Shown here piece after piece: positions 35,601 to 46,141 of a stretch of DNA of 64,000 bases; the stretch's first letter is position 1; every line of letters begins with the position of its first letter. The stretch spans positions 1,426,001 to 1,490,000 of the forward strand of contig CP021221.1 of NCBI GenBank assembly GCA_003999685.1. Direction: 5' to 3'. The stretch comes from Taiwanofungus camphoratus (taxonomy: Eukaryota; Basidiomycota; Agaricomycetes; Polyporales; Taiwanofungaceae). The position numbers were made by a program, and so were the translations under genes. Below the pieces are notes generated by a model, which saw only the letters and a program-made list of their open reading frames with translations, was not told where the DNA came from and made no database searches.

Positions 35601-37392
35601 CGTTCCCCTATTTAGTCAGAGGTAGTTTACTATGTACAAAAGAGACCCCTCCGTGCACGCTTCTCTCTTTGGAATACCAGTTCCCCTGTAGCTCTGATCT
35701 CAGGAAAGCGCCGCGAGTACAACCTTAGGAACGGTCCCAAGGTCCCTAAGTCTCCACCCCAGCTCCATTTCAGTACCTTTGAACTACGTCTACGCTCGCG
35801 ATATATCTACAAACCACGTCTACGCTTCCCGAACTATGCACTACGATCTATGAAGTCGCCGTGACTTCGTGCCCTTCAGCACCTCTTATAGCACCTATCC
35901 GGTGGGCCTCCGCCTTAGTTATATCCTTAGGCTCACATTGCGTCATCCCTACGTCCTACGAATAACCCTACGACTCCCCCATAGCCTTCATTACAGGCTA
36001 TAGTACATCTCTCTACGCCCTCGAACTCTCCGACCCACACCTCGACGTCATCAGACACTTCAGAGCTTCCAGCAACCTCGTTCCCTCATTCCTATTAAGT
36101 ATTAGCTCTCTGAACCATCCGACCTCTCCTACAAGTCTCCTACGCTAGCCAAACCTCGCCCGCCTCGCTCTAACAAACCTCTAAGCCTTACGCCCTTTAG
36201 CTAACTCTAGCTAAAAGGACTTCGCAGCAGTCTCGTACCCTCTGCCGCTTAGTAGAAATTATAGTCCATTGGCTTATTGCTCCCTAACTCTATACAGCCT
36301 ACAAAGTCAGCTCGCGCGATTTAGCTAAAACTTCGAAGGACTTCGCAGAATCTCGAAGGACTTCGCGTACTTCGGAGGGCCTCGCAAGGCCTTAGAGATT
36401 GTATAGCACTTAGGAACAAGATCCTGTTGTGCAGGACCCTTGACCCCTTACTCCCCCACTTACAAAAACAAGACATACAGGTTTCCCAGTATCGTACAGG
36501 TTGTAGCTCCTACCCTCATATCCTCACAGTTATCACACTACCCCACAGCCACGTTGCGGAGCACTCCCTAGGTACCAGGGTCCCCTAGGTCGTATCAACG
36601 CTCCCGTCTTGTCTCAAAGAATCTACAGACTTGTCCCTCAGAGTTCAGATTTGGATTTCCCCTGCTCTAAGGCTTCTCTACAGTCTGACAAGGTTCTCCT
36701 TCATCGTATCTACGCATTTCGTCAGCCAGCCATCATATTATATCGTATATTACAGCAGTCCTATGTCCTCTACATCCTACGTTCTCAAAGTTGGAGTAAC
36801 TTCAGTCTGAGTAACCAGCCCCCCTCCTCCTCCTCATCTGGTGTGCCTCCGCCCTCGTTATACCCCATAGACACGTGTTGCGCACAGTCTAGTCTAGCAG
36901 TCATCGCCTACGCCAGCCCTACATACCATTCCTACAACATCAGCCCTCAGCAGTATTCCCTATTCTGATTACATTGGTTTTTGGTTTATCTTTCAGTTCT
37001 CGGTTCACCACCAGTGCGCCCTCAGTTCCTTCGAGGTTCACCACCAGTGTGCCCTCAGTTCCTTTGACTCCTTTGCACCTGGCTGGCATTCAACCAGCCC
37101 GCTGTCATCAGATTAGAAGACCACGCTCCTACCTTTCTGGGACTGCCCGCACCTCGGCATAAGATCCTGTCGCGCAGGATTCATTGGCCCCTTACTCCTC
37201 TGCACACACTAGACTTTTAGGCCCTAACAGTGGTCTAGGTAGTTTCTCTGTCATGTCCCTTCACTTACCTTTCCCCCTGGTATCCTTCACAGGTATCCCA
37301 CCACTTTAGCTCACTCCCTACTCATTGGGACGCGTCGGACCTACTTCCTAGGTTCATCCCCTCAGTTCAGGACTCCCTAGGTCGTATCAGCA
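35601..37392 (-). mobile_element. Internal relic between the arms with two related leader-like blocks
   Basis: Two stretches, about 35880..36600 and about 36830..37392, are distantly related. Both carry GGTG-GCCTCCGCC..GTTAT, then a hairpin-forming AGATCCTGT..GCAGGA, and both end in CCTAGGTCGTATCA. The second directly abuts arm B, placing it as the 5' leader of a minus-strand LTR element. The plus strand is C/T-rich. No reverse transcriptase, integrase or protease motif was found, so this is a non-coding or non-autonomous relic, family unassigned. Confidence 0.5.
37002..37067. repeat. 33-bp tandem duplication
   Basis: A 33-bp unit beginning GGTTCACCACCAGTG occurs twice head to tail (37002..37034 and 37035..37067) with about two to four differences. 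It lies inside the leader-like block next to arm B. Confidence 0.7.
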
Positions 37393-38158
37393 TGAGGTGA
37401 ACTATTCTTGTGCAAAGTGATCCTTACGAGTCCGAAATGTGTACTAAAGTGCATGGACTCCGAAGTGGACACGAGGAGGATAGGAACTAAATAGGAACTG
37501 AAACAGGGGAACTATGTACGGTAGAAAGGTGACCAAGTCCATCCATGAGGGCGGGATGACTATCCGAGAGCAGCCATGCGCCGTGATCAACTATCTTAGT
37601 GGGCTAAAAGCGTACAAAGTTTCTAGCAGCGGGACTTGGCCTAATCGGGGTAGGAGGTGTCCTAAATGGGTGGAGGATCATATGGATGCGCCATAGGAGG
37701 ACCTTATGGCATAGGATCGAGACCCATGGGGTGCACCAGGCTTCCTAAGTCCAGCCTCCAGAACTTCGGACAGTTTCGGAGCCTATCAGAGATAGCTGCA
37801 ATCACAAGAGCTAGGAGAGACTTAGCTAAGACTTCTTAGCTAAGCCCGGGATGAGTGACATAGTAGCTGGGACCTAGATCCAATAGAACAGTATGGGAGG
37901 GCCGGCAGTGTTCAATAGTGGACTTAGCAGGAGTTAGGGACTTCGTGGCTAGCGTTCGAAACCTCGTAGCACCTTGTGTGACTTTGCAGGACTTCGTAGG
38001 TTGTTAGAAGGGTTTAGGAAGGAAAGGAGGTGTTAGGAATATTATAGGAACCTATCCCACCTGTCGTAGGCTGTAGCAGAGTCATAGGATGATCGGTTAG
38101 GGGATTAGAAAGCTCCTAAAATCGCGATTTGGGGCCCAGAAGGCTACAGGACTCATCA
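37393..38158 (-). mobile_element. LTR-like arm B (766 bp), minus orientation
   Basis: The reverse complement of this segment starts TGATGAGTCC and ends TTCACCTCA, matching arm A (34834..35600) over its whole length. The equal length and clean shared ends define the repeat borders well. Divergence between the arms is visible but modest, so the insertion or duplication is not recent yet still readable. No target duplication seen. Relic of an unassigned LTR-type family. Confidence 0.6.
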
Positions 38159-38213
38159 ACACTTTTCTTTACACATCTTCTCGCACCCCAAGAAGCCCGT
38201 AAAGACTATCACG

Positions 38214-38334
38214 ACTACATAGGGCTTGTAGTTGAAGACTACTGAGGATCGTGACTCAGCATCACTGCCGTTCCTCCTCGACCCTTCGCTGCACACCGCT
38301 CTAAGCTTCTGCAGTATTACCAGGGTGAACCCCC
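38214..38334 (-). repeat. Coding-like repeat fragment, copy 2
   Basis: Inverted copy of 33343..33462, lying about 55 bp outside arm B. It reads on the minus strand as GFTLVILQKLRAVCS then ESRSSVVFNYKPYVV, open through the segment. Origin unknown. Confidence 0.55.
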
Positions 38335-38574
38335 CGATGATGTGCACTATAACACTCCAACCTCAACTGGGTACGATCTAGAGAAGCTGGAAGGCTATAG
38401 AACTAGTTAGTGTGGAGGGGAGAGTCAGCAGCAAAGGGTTCCCGATCTCAAATGGGTCGAGAGACGTCTACGAAGGTCTTCGACGACCTTCTATGTGTGT
38501 CGCGACTGCTCGACGTAGCTTCGATGCGCTACTATGCTGTACTATACTAAGGAGAGGCTTAAACGTGAGAACTT

Positions 38575-38790
38575 AGCTGATATGCAGCCCTTTGAAATAC
38601 TGTAGAAGGCGGACTTGGGTTAGAGAGAGATGCTAGCGCAACCCTTCGATGTGGCTCGAAGGCAGACGTAAGACTGAACACAACTCTTTGACGGATGTCG
38701 AAGACGGACGAGATGCAACCCTTCAAGATACTGTAGAAGGCGAATAATAGATGCAACTCTTTGAACGTAATCGAAGATGGAAGGATGCAG
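38575..38790. repeat. Degenerate tandem repeat, about five units
   Basis: Units beginning near 38582, 38637, 38681, 38713 and 38752 share the form (T/C)(G/A)CAACCCTT..(A/T)GA..TGTAGAAGGCGGA with variable spacing of 32-55 bp. It is part of the repeat block; no coding role is apparent. Confidence 0.55.
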
Positions 38791-38924
38791 TAGAACGCAG
38801 TAGGTGACTGAATCGAAGATGCTCTTCTTGAGCTCTGCAGGATGGGGGAAAACTTCTCTGTTGTTCCGAGACACCATACATCGCGTTTATACTACTGTAC
38901 TATAATGTAAGGCGCATCGGGAGT

Positions 38925-39170
38925 GGCATAGTACGAGTGGCATCCTAACTACTTGCGTACTACGAACTACGGAGTGGCATGAAATATACTAAGACAAGAC
39001 CTGGGGCCGTAGCATTATCGAGTACATTGAGTGGTGCGTCGTAGCAGATTGAGTGATATTGGAGTGGCGCGTCCAGTCACGTGCGAGGACATTGAGTGGC
39101 AACTGCGTGTGGTGTATTGTGCGTAGAGAGAATGATACACCGGAACATTGGACCGGAACTGGCGGAGTGG
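38925..39170. repeat. Cluster of GAGTGGC/GAGTGGT motifs
   Basis: The heptamer GAGTGGC (once GAGTGGT) appears about seven times at irregular spacing in 240 bp, in GAGTGGCAT, GAGTGGCGCG and similar contexts. It may be decayed subrepeats of an element or an array of binding sites. Confidence 0.4.
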
Positions 39171-40724
39171 CGGTGGCGTGATTTGAAGCCATCGGAGAGT
39201 CCTGTGATGGCTTTTCAGGCTGTATCGGACACGTCAAGTGGTGTCGAAGGTATGACTATGGTCCTAGGGTTGAGTGAGGGCGCTCCACGGGGCCTAGAAG
39301 GGCCTGACGCCTATCACCAGTAACAGCAGCATCAGCATTCTCAGCACTATTGATTGTGAACTCATCTGGTATTACCGGACTCATAGGGGCAGGTTCTGTT
39401 ACCCCCTGTGAGCAAAGATTGTATTGAGCTGCCATGTAGATAGGCTAAAAGTAACAGTTTTTGTTTTTTTAAATAGAACTGGAGATTGGTGGCAGTACCA
39501 AGTTGAAATTTTGAGTTGATCAGACCCAAAGAGACCCAGAGTAAGGTAAAGCCTTTTTGATAAAAGCTAGAGAGAGATGGTGGTTGAGAGATGGTGTTTG
39601 AAAGTTTTGTTTGAAGACCCTGCTGTCAAAAATATGTGATGCTCACAATTCCAATTAGAAAGTTGATGGAGTCATACATGGAAAAGTAGCACACTATAGA
39701 CGAGACAGGTTTTAAGTCTGTGTTCCGTTCTGTAGTATGCTGCCTTTTAGTTACAAACACTGTCTCTTTTATACTACGCAAGGAGAGAAGATTTCTATGG
39801 ATGATTAAGTCTATTCTAAGTCACGTGGCACATTTGTCAGGACAAATGTGCGGGAGAAATGAAATGACGGAAAAGAGCTCAAAAAGGAATTGCCAAAACC
39901 GGTACTGTCACAGGTATACATCGGGCTCTGAAATTCGCAGCCAGACTACAATTCATTTCTCGGACGTGTAGGACGATTTGCGAGACTCATGCAGTCGAAA
40001 ATTATTCGTAGTCCATGTCTACTTGGTCACCTGTCTCATCGAGAATATTCTATCATTTCCGAAATTTACACGAGTCAGAGCAAATCATGCATCATTAGAT
40101 CTCTTCGCCCTGCCCACGCATATGTTACACATGAGGACGTTATATTGGTCTTCCATATTGAAACTTGTTGCTTCCTTTCGTTTCCTTCGTACACATTATC
40201 CCGCCATCAAGCCTGCATGACGCCGTTTGGTTATTCACCTTAATCTGACCGGTTTTCAAAGTGCACTCAGCTCTGCTTTGTGACATCAATCACGCATCTG
40301 TGATGAAACAATCTTCGTTATTCGAGAAGTACTGCTATGGACTATGGATTAAGACTACACAAGTACAGCGAAGTCGGATGATGTCATAAGACTCGAGATC
40401 GTACCATTGTCATCACCGAAAGCGTCAGGATAGCTAGGGGATAGTAGTACAGCTGAGACGGTAATGTACACTTGACCACGACAATAAAGGCGTTTAGGTG
40501 TTAAAGAAGCTTGCATGTGCAAGTTAAATAGTCCAAACCGGACATTGGCCTTCGGATTGTGAGACACAGCTCCGAACAATTCATTGCAGGAAAACGAATC
40601 CAGGATAAGGAAGACGAAGAACGCGACCATGAGCCATCGAGGCACGAGTAAACCAGCGCCGTCGAAGAGAGGAAATTCGGAGGCCACTCGATGGCTGACG
40701 AAGGGAGAGAAGGGAGGGAGTGGC
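39171..40724. other. Right flank of the repeat block, no gene supported
   Basis: The stretch contains short frames only (for example plus 39720..39971 and 39978..40243), none with a known motif. The portion next to 40725 is the 3' side of the following minus-strand gene; its apparent open frame continuing to 40355 is read-through in another frame. Confidence 0.4.
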
Positions 40725-41473
40725 TCAGACTCGATAAATGGGTCTGCCTCGCCAGTCGACATTGCGGCCGCTACGAGCGTCGACGTAGTTTCCGCGGTAG
40801 CCCGACTGGCCGATGCCAAAGAACCGGCGGAGGCGCTCTCCGAAGGGCTCGGAGTAGCGATATTGTGAGCCATAATCGTGATGACGGCCAGCGTCACCCT
40901 AGACAAGGGAAAACCGTCAGCCTGAATGCAAGAAAGCGCAGAGTGCACGGAACATACCATTACGTGGGGCTGCTGGTACTGGTTGCGCAGGTCGATGACA
41001 TGCGGGGTGTGGTGACGCGAGGCGGAATGCGAGCGGCGACGACGGTGTCCGGAGGACGGTGCGTGGTACGTCCCACTGCGATGATGGTGTGAGCCGGAGG
41101 AGGGCATGGTGTAGTACTGGCCGCCGTAGCCAGCGCTGGTGCTGTGGCTGCGCCTGCGCTTGCCCGTGTCATAGTACGCGCCGTTCGAGTGGCTCGCGGT
41201 GATCGGGTACGCGTACGAACTGTGACCGTGTCCGGAGCCGCCGTGGCTGCCATGGCTGGGGGCGTAGATGACCTGGGGCTGGTGCGAGTGCGAGTGCGAG
41301 TGCGATTGTGAGTAGGAGCGGTGGTGGCCCGAGGGGGAAACGTAGTAGGCGGGCATGGTCACGTTGGGCATGGAGGCGGTATAGGGAAGGACTGGAGGGG
41401 CGGGCTGGGTGTTGTACGGGTACTGGTAGTTATACGGGGGCTGGTACGAGTACTGGGGGAAGTAGCTGGACAT
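40725..41473 (-). CDS. Tyr/Pro/His/Ser-rich small protein, function unknown
   Basis: Two exons (minus): 41473..40958 and 40898..40725; 229 residues. The N-terminal 60 residues are Tyr/Pro-rich (MSSYFPQYSYQPPYNYQYPY), then His/Ser/Gly-rich with SHSHSHSH runs and Arg-rich RRRRSHSASRHH. Removing the 59-nt intron (GTATGT..TCTAG) gives a well-formed C-terminal block: EPFGERLRRFFGIGQSGYRG, NYVDARSGRNVDWRGRPIYRV. It looks like the conserved part of the protein: a short amphipathic helix followed by a basic Trp-Arg-Gly-Arg tail. Without the splice, a different frame stays open to 40355 and gives an implausible mix with a membrane-like segment. I do not recognise a named family. Confidence 0.75.
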
Positions 41474-43192
41474 GGAGGAGGGGGATATATATACGGCGGG
41501 GGGTGGTGGTGGCGGTGGTGGACAGAGTGGATATGAAAGGCATGTCAGACTCGGAGTAGGATTTAAACAAATTGCGAACCAGACTTGCGCTCGCAGGCGT
41601 CGTCATTTGGAGCTCCGGACCTTGTTTTCCAATGTTTTTGCAGGATTCGTCTGACGGAATCTCAGATAATCAGATCTTGCAGATCCTTTGCCGACCCTTG
41701 CACTGTGCCTGCGCCCACAGTGCCTCGTCGCCTTCCCTCGTTATGTCTTGCGCGCGGGTTTCCGCCTTCTCTCACCCCGCGTCCGTTTTGGCCTACAAGT
41801 TTCGCCACTACACACAGCTCGGGCGCATCGAACTAGACTCTTCGCCCTAGCACAGGCTGTGCGAACAGAGTCACCACTCGACGCCGTTCTGCTGGAAGGT
41901 TGTGTATGTGTTTCACGTCGCTGGGTGGTCACAAGCACCCTAGGGCTGCTGCTGCGCCCGTCGGCAACAATCCATAGTAAACTCGACCACAGCTTGCACG
42001 TCATACACGGCTTGAACGTGAACGAGAGGGCCCAATCACGCCCGCTCTCTACATGACTCCTACGACGTGGCTGTGGACATGGATACGTTCCTCGCGTGAA
42101 TCACTCTAGAGGGATGTGCTTAAACCCAATCAAGTTCAACAACACGCGAGCGGCCACCTTCTCTTTATCCGCCCCACCGACACTCAAATCTGCTGCGATG
42201 GCGGTGTCCGCACACAGGAAGCGTGGCGGCCACCACTCCAGAGGGCACGTTCACTGTCCCCTGAGTTACACCGTCTACCGCATGCTCGGCATCGACATTC
42301 CATGCGCGTATTCTGACTGACGGCCAGTTCCTGGAACAGCATCCGCGCCGTGCAGAGACGGCAGGTTCTCCTGTCACGTGACTTACTCCCCTTTCCGCAC
42401 CGCCCGAAAGATCGCCAAGTCGGCTTGGGCGGTCTGAAGCTGTGAGTGCCCTGTTTACCTCCTTCGAGGTAGACAGATAGATGCTTCGGCACACAGGCGT
42501 GTGGAAATACCCCAGATTTCGTGTGCAGCCTGCGAGGTACTCCAAGTGACGGAAGCTGCGTGGTCGGTGCTTTCTACCACAAACGAGGTGCCCGCCTACT
42601 CAGATGGACTTAGGCTGCGCTATTCAGCAATTGAGACTCGGACCGTTTACCTCCCACGCTGTGTCGAATGAACCAAATATCGCAGCGTCTTCACGTCACA
42701 CCGTGCTCCATTAGCCACATTTGCTACGCATACAGCAATCTAATCTTTCTTTCTCCACACAATCATCCACACTCGAAACCGCCATCCTCGTGTAGTGGGA
42801 ACTGAGGCTAGTTCTAACGTACGGAAGACCAACGACGATATCGACGCCACTAACAGAACTACTGACGGAATCTCTACCCCGCAAAGCTCTCCTTCTGCCG
42901 CACAACATGCTGCTTTAGAGCCCAAGACGTCTCCACCGCGTTCTCATACCGTACCACTAAATCCAAGCTACCATTCTCGACATGATCTCGTGCTCGAAGG
43001 CAGCCGTCGTAAAAGGAAAATGCGTTTAGTGCTAGCACAGGCGCCTGACCAGCTATTCCAACGGCGATAGCGGTGGTGAGCATTGATCAGCGCAGGCTTG
43101 AAACGGGTGTGGCGTGTAGCATGCAGTAACGGATTGTGCTTTTGGTGTCATCTTGATGGCGTGGGCGTAAAGGGGGCTCAGAGTACGCTGGT
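41474..43192. other. 1.7-kb stretch without a recognisable gene
   Basis: The stretch is GC-rich with many short overlapping frames on both strands (up to about 125 codons), none with splice-supported extension or known motif. Part must be the promoter of the Tyr/His-rich gene and the 3' end of GPN3. A plus frame at 42795..43070 is Ser/Pro/Arg-rich but unsupported. Confidence 0.4.
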
Positions 43193-44862
43193 TTACTCCA
43201 TATCTGCGAAGTCCCCTTCATCAAGGTCGTGTGGCTAGTACACGTATGCAGTTATCCACCACATTTCGAAACGGGTGAAGCAGGAACGAAGCAGTGGCGC
43301 GATAAGAGACTGACATGCACCGTAGAAATGGAACGTACCTCTTTAGGCTCCTCATCTTCCCCGTATTGCATTGTATAGTCAATGTGGCTCAGGACCGTCT
43401 CTATTGAGTCCGGGCTTGTCAGGTCGAGCGGCAGAAACGAGACTAATGGGTGGTCTTCGATCTATCGTGTGCCATCGCAGCGCACATCATGCCGCGCATA
43501 CATTATTTTGATTGTACCAGACCGCAGTCATATTAGTATGTTCGAAAATAAGTTCATATTCACGTCAGCGAGCGCCTGAATAAGCTTCCAGTCCTCGACG
43601 GAGAAGGGAAGTCTAGTAAATAGACAAGACGCACGAGTTGGACGATCGCTTGATTCAGGGCATGGAAGCGCGAGTTTCGCTCCGTGCGCTCCTCGCGACT
43701 CCCCGGGGCTGAGACCAGGAGAAGCGGGTCTGGGTCGAGGAATCTGGAAACATATCAGATTCTGTCAGATATCCACCAGGGTCAAAGGCTCATTAAGCGA
43801 TTATTTGTCTGATGAACGAGTACAATGAACACGTTGCGCGATGGTCATAACGGACAGCTGAAGCGTCGAAGAGCCGACGACGAGCATGTGGTACAGCATG
43901 ATTCGACAATACAAGGCACTCCCATGGTCAGGGCACCGAGAAGTAACACACAATGACGTATTGTGCTGATTTATGATATGCGCCGTGGCACGGACAAAAT
44001 ATGAGAAAAGGCACAATTATGCATACCTTGCGATATCTTTTCGTGCTCTTATGCCGTTTCGCCCGTTTGCTGCATCCTCCGTGCTGCTCGTCACGAGATC
44101 CATCTTGGACATGACATTGATCCAAGGAATCTCTAAATTGACCATTGCTGACATTGCGGAGAGCACACCACTATACAACAAAAAGCAGGAATAAATAGAC
44201 CGGAAGTTGTGGATAGTAGGAGGAAAATGTGGATATCAGAGAAAGAATATGATAAGGGACAGAACTTGCCTAAAAAATTTGTACTTGTCTTCCATAAACT
44301 GGGACTCGATTAGGTAGGCTGCACATGTGCGGAGGCCAAGGCGGTTCAGATGTCGGACAAGGGTTGGGAGGAACGGGTGATGTGTATAGAGCTCAATTTG
44401 GCCTTGTGCGGCAGTAAGGAATAGGGCAATACACACCCAGATGCTACGTAGAGCCTACCTGGGCAGTCAATGATGAGGTATTCATCCTCGTATCCGCCTA
44501 GCTCTTCCTCTAGCCAGTCCATATTCTGTAATAGATATCTGCAAATTGAAGGCAGACTCTCATTAGCAGGAAACCCCATGCATTCTTCCCCCTTCTTAAC
44601 GAGGAGCAGCACTCACTCACTCAAAGCAGTACACCAGTCCACCGTTCGGACCGTACCCTAGCTCCGCCATGACGTCTTCCAAGCTGATCAAGTCACGAAT
44701 ATCGATTACTGGCTCGTACTCAAAGGAGTTACTTTCCGCGGCGGGATCGAGGTTAACCAAATGTCCCGCGCGCTTTGCGGTCTGCAGATGAGTCATGAGG
44801 GCACCACAGAAGGTAGATTTGCCAGCACCAGCAGGGCCGGTGACCAGAACCGCGTAGCGCAT
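43193..44862 (-). CDS. GPN3: GPN-loop GTPase 3
   Basis: Small GTPase that with GPN1/Npa3 helps assemble and import RNA polymerase II. Exons (minus): 44862..44621, 44538..44459, 44402..44270, 44170..44027, 43743..43635, 43461..43339, 43234..43193; 290 residues, close to human GPN3 (284). The G1 P-loop is GPAGAGKST, the diagnostic Gly-Pro-Asn loop sits in [16 protein letters not shown]3 is [13 protein letters not shown], and G4-like VMSKMDLV follows. The tail [16 protein letters not shown] and [10 protein letters not shown] is typical. Intron 3 uses a GC donor (AG|GCAAGT) and intron 5 is long (173 nt). Start ([10 protein letters not shown]) matches the family; an upstream in-frame ATG at 45009 adds unrelated residues. 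Divergent from the PYM gene. Confidence 0.95.
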
Positions 44863-45099
44863 GATCAGCGAAAGAGCAAGCGGTACCGACAGTGGTGGAG
44901 ACGGAAATGAGTCGAGCTCAACGTCGGCGACGACGAGCAAGAAGCGTGTTTTCAAACTCCGCAATGCGCGTTTAGCAGGATCTATCACCCTGCAATCTCT
45001 CAGACTCATCTGGCGGGCGAGCAGTCCCTATCTCTCTCTCGAAGGATAACTTTCATCTTTTCTGTATAATTTATCAGGGTCTCTGAGACAACCACGACG
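44863..45099. promoter_or_regulatory. Shared upstream region of GPN3 and PYM
   Basis: This 237-bp spacer separates two divergent start codons and presumably serves as a bidirectional promoter. A TCTGTATAAT AT-rich element occurs about 35 bp before the PYM start; its role is not established. Confidence 0.5.
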
Positions 45100-45860
45100 A
45101 TGTCAAAGCCCGCTATCGTCCCCGAGACCACCACGGCCGGAATCGCGGTCGACCCGCGCACGCTCGACCGCGTGATCCCCGAGTCGCGCAGGCCAGACGG
45201 GTCGTACGTCCCCTTCCCTCGCCATGCCTGACACGTTGCACCTCTCACGCGCATATCGCCATTGTCACCGCGCACCGCACGCGCCTGCCATGCTGCCCGG
45301 ACCGACGCCTGCACTGCCTCGCCACCCGATGCAATGTGCCCTCCTCCCCCCTGACCACCCGGCCTCTCGCGCCTCGTGATGCGCATTGCGCACCCAGGAT
45401 CCGCAAGCAGATTAAGATCCGCCCCGGATTCACCCCGCAGGAGGACGTCCGCCGCTTCCGCGGCACGCGCCAGGCGCAGATGGACGCGAGCACGCTGCCC
45501 AAGGGGCACATCATCGGCTGGGCGCCGCCCCCTGCCACGACCAAGCCCACTTCCGTCTCTGGTGCCTCGCTGAGCAAAGCTGCGAAAAAGAATGAGAAAC
45601 GGAAGGAAAAGCGGAAGGAGAAGAGGGAAGAGGGAGTAAAGGTGAAAGATAGCTGGGAGGATGAAGATGAGGGCGAGGAGGGCGAGGCTACGGCGAAAGG
45701 AGAAAACGGCATGCATACGCCCGACAAACCGAATTGGGCGGCTGCACCTGAGACAAGGGAAAGCGTGGCAGTACGGCTGAAGACGAAGAACACGGAGCCA
45801 ATGGAGGACACGGCAGCAGACAAGCTCGCTGACAAGCTCGACAAGCTTGAGGTGCGGTGA
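45100..45860 (+). CDS. PYM1: PYM, partner of Y14 and Mago (exon-junction-complex disassembly)
   Basis: Cytoplasmic ribosome-associated factor that strips the exon junction complex by binding the Mago-Y14 dimer. Exons: 45100..45203 and 45398..45860; 188 residues. The N-terminal Mago-binding domain is clear: GIAVDPRTLDRVIPESRRPD joined across the intron to SIRKQIKIRPGFTPQED, then VRRFRGTRQAQMDAS and LPKGHIIGWAPPP. The middle is a Lys/Glu coiled-coil-like run (residues about 95-120), and the C-terminus has the eIF2A-like basic/acidic composition common in the family. The 194-nt intron is unusually long for this window. An intron-rich genome such as this one would be expected to keep the exon-junction pathway. 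Confidence 0.92.
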
Positions 45861-46141
45861 ATGGCCTTCATTGTCTATTATGGGTGTGTGCGACATGCAT
45901 ATGAGGATATTAGGATAGATAACTGTAACGATAATGTTTGTATAGCTATGAAGGAATGCGGGTGTGAGAATTAATGACGGTGTTGGATGAGCCAATACAT
46001 ATTCCACACGATACCCAGGCTTTGACTGTCCATTATTCTACTGCCATTCCCAAAACTCACTCTAGGATCATGCATAGCCATTGTAGAGAATAGCGCGGGA
46101 TAGCCCGTCTGCCAGCAGGGGGCCGCACGAAGGGTGCAGCG

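Noticed and set aside
34834-38158. Inverted arms as terminal inverted repeats of a giant DNA transposon
   Set aside because: TG..CA ends, no transposase motif between the arms and no matching target duplication outside them; the LTR-like reading fits better, though it is not proven.
40355-40957. Read-through of the Tyr/His-rich gene into a 372-codon frame with a membrane-like segment
   Set aside because: The frame continues only because a 59-nt intron is not removed. Splicing GTATGT..TCTAG gives a coherent basic C-terminus and a clean stop at 40725.
43462-43634. Peptide-like stretch ([16 protein letters not shown]) inside GPN3 intron 5
   Set aside because: It cannot be spliced in with phase 0 on both sides, and joining exon 5 directly to exon 6 gives [19 protein letters not shown], the normal family sequence.
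45009-45248. Minus-strand 333-codon frame overlapping PYM (46007..45006)
   Set aside because: It is antisense to the clear PYM exons and lies on the far side of the GPN3 start; its composition is what the complement of a Lys/Glu-rich gene gives.
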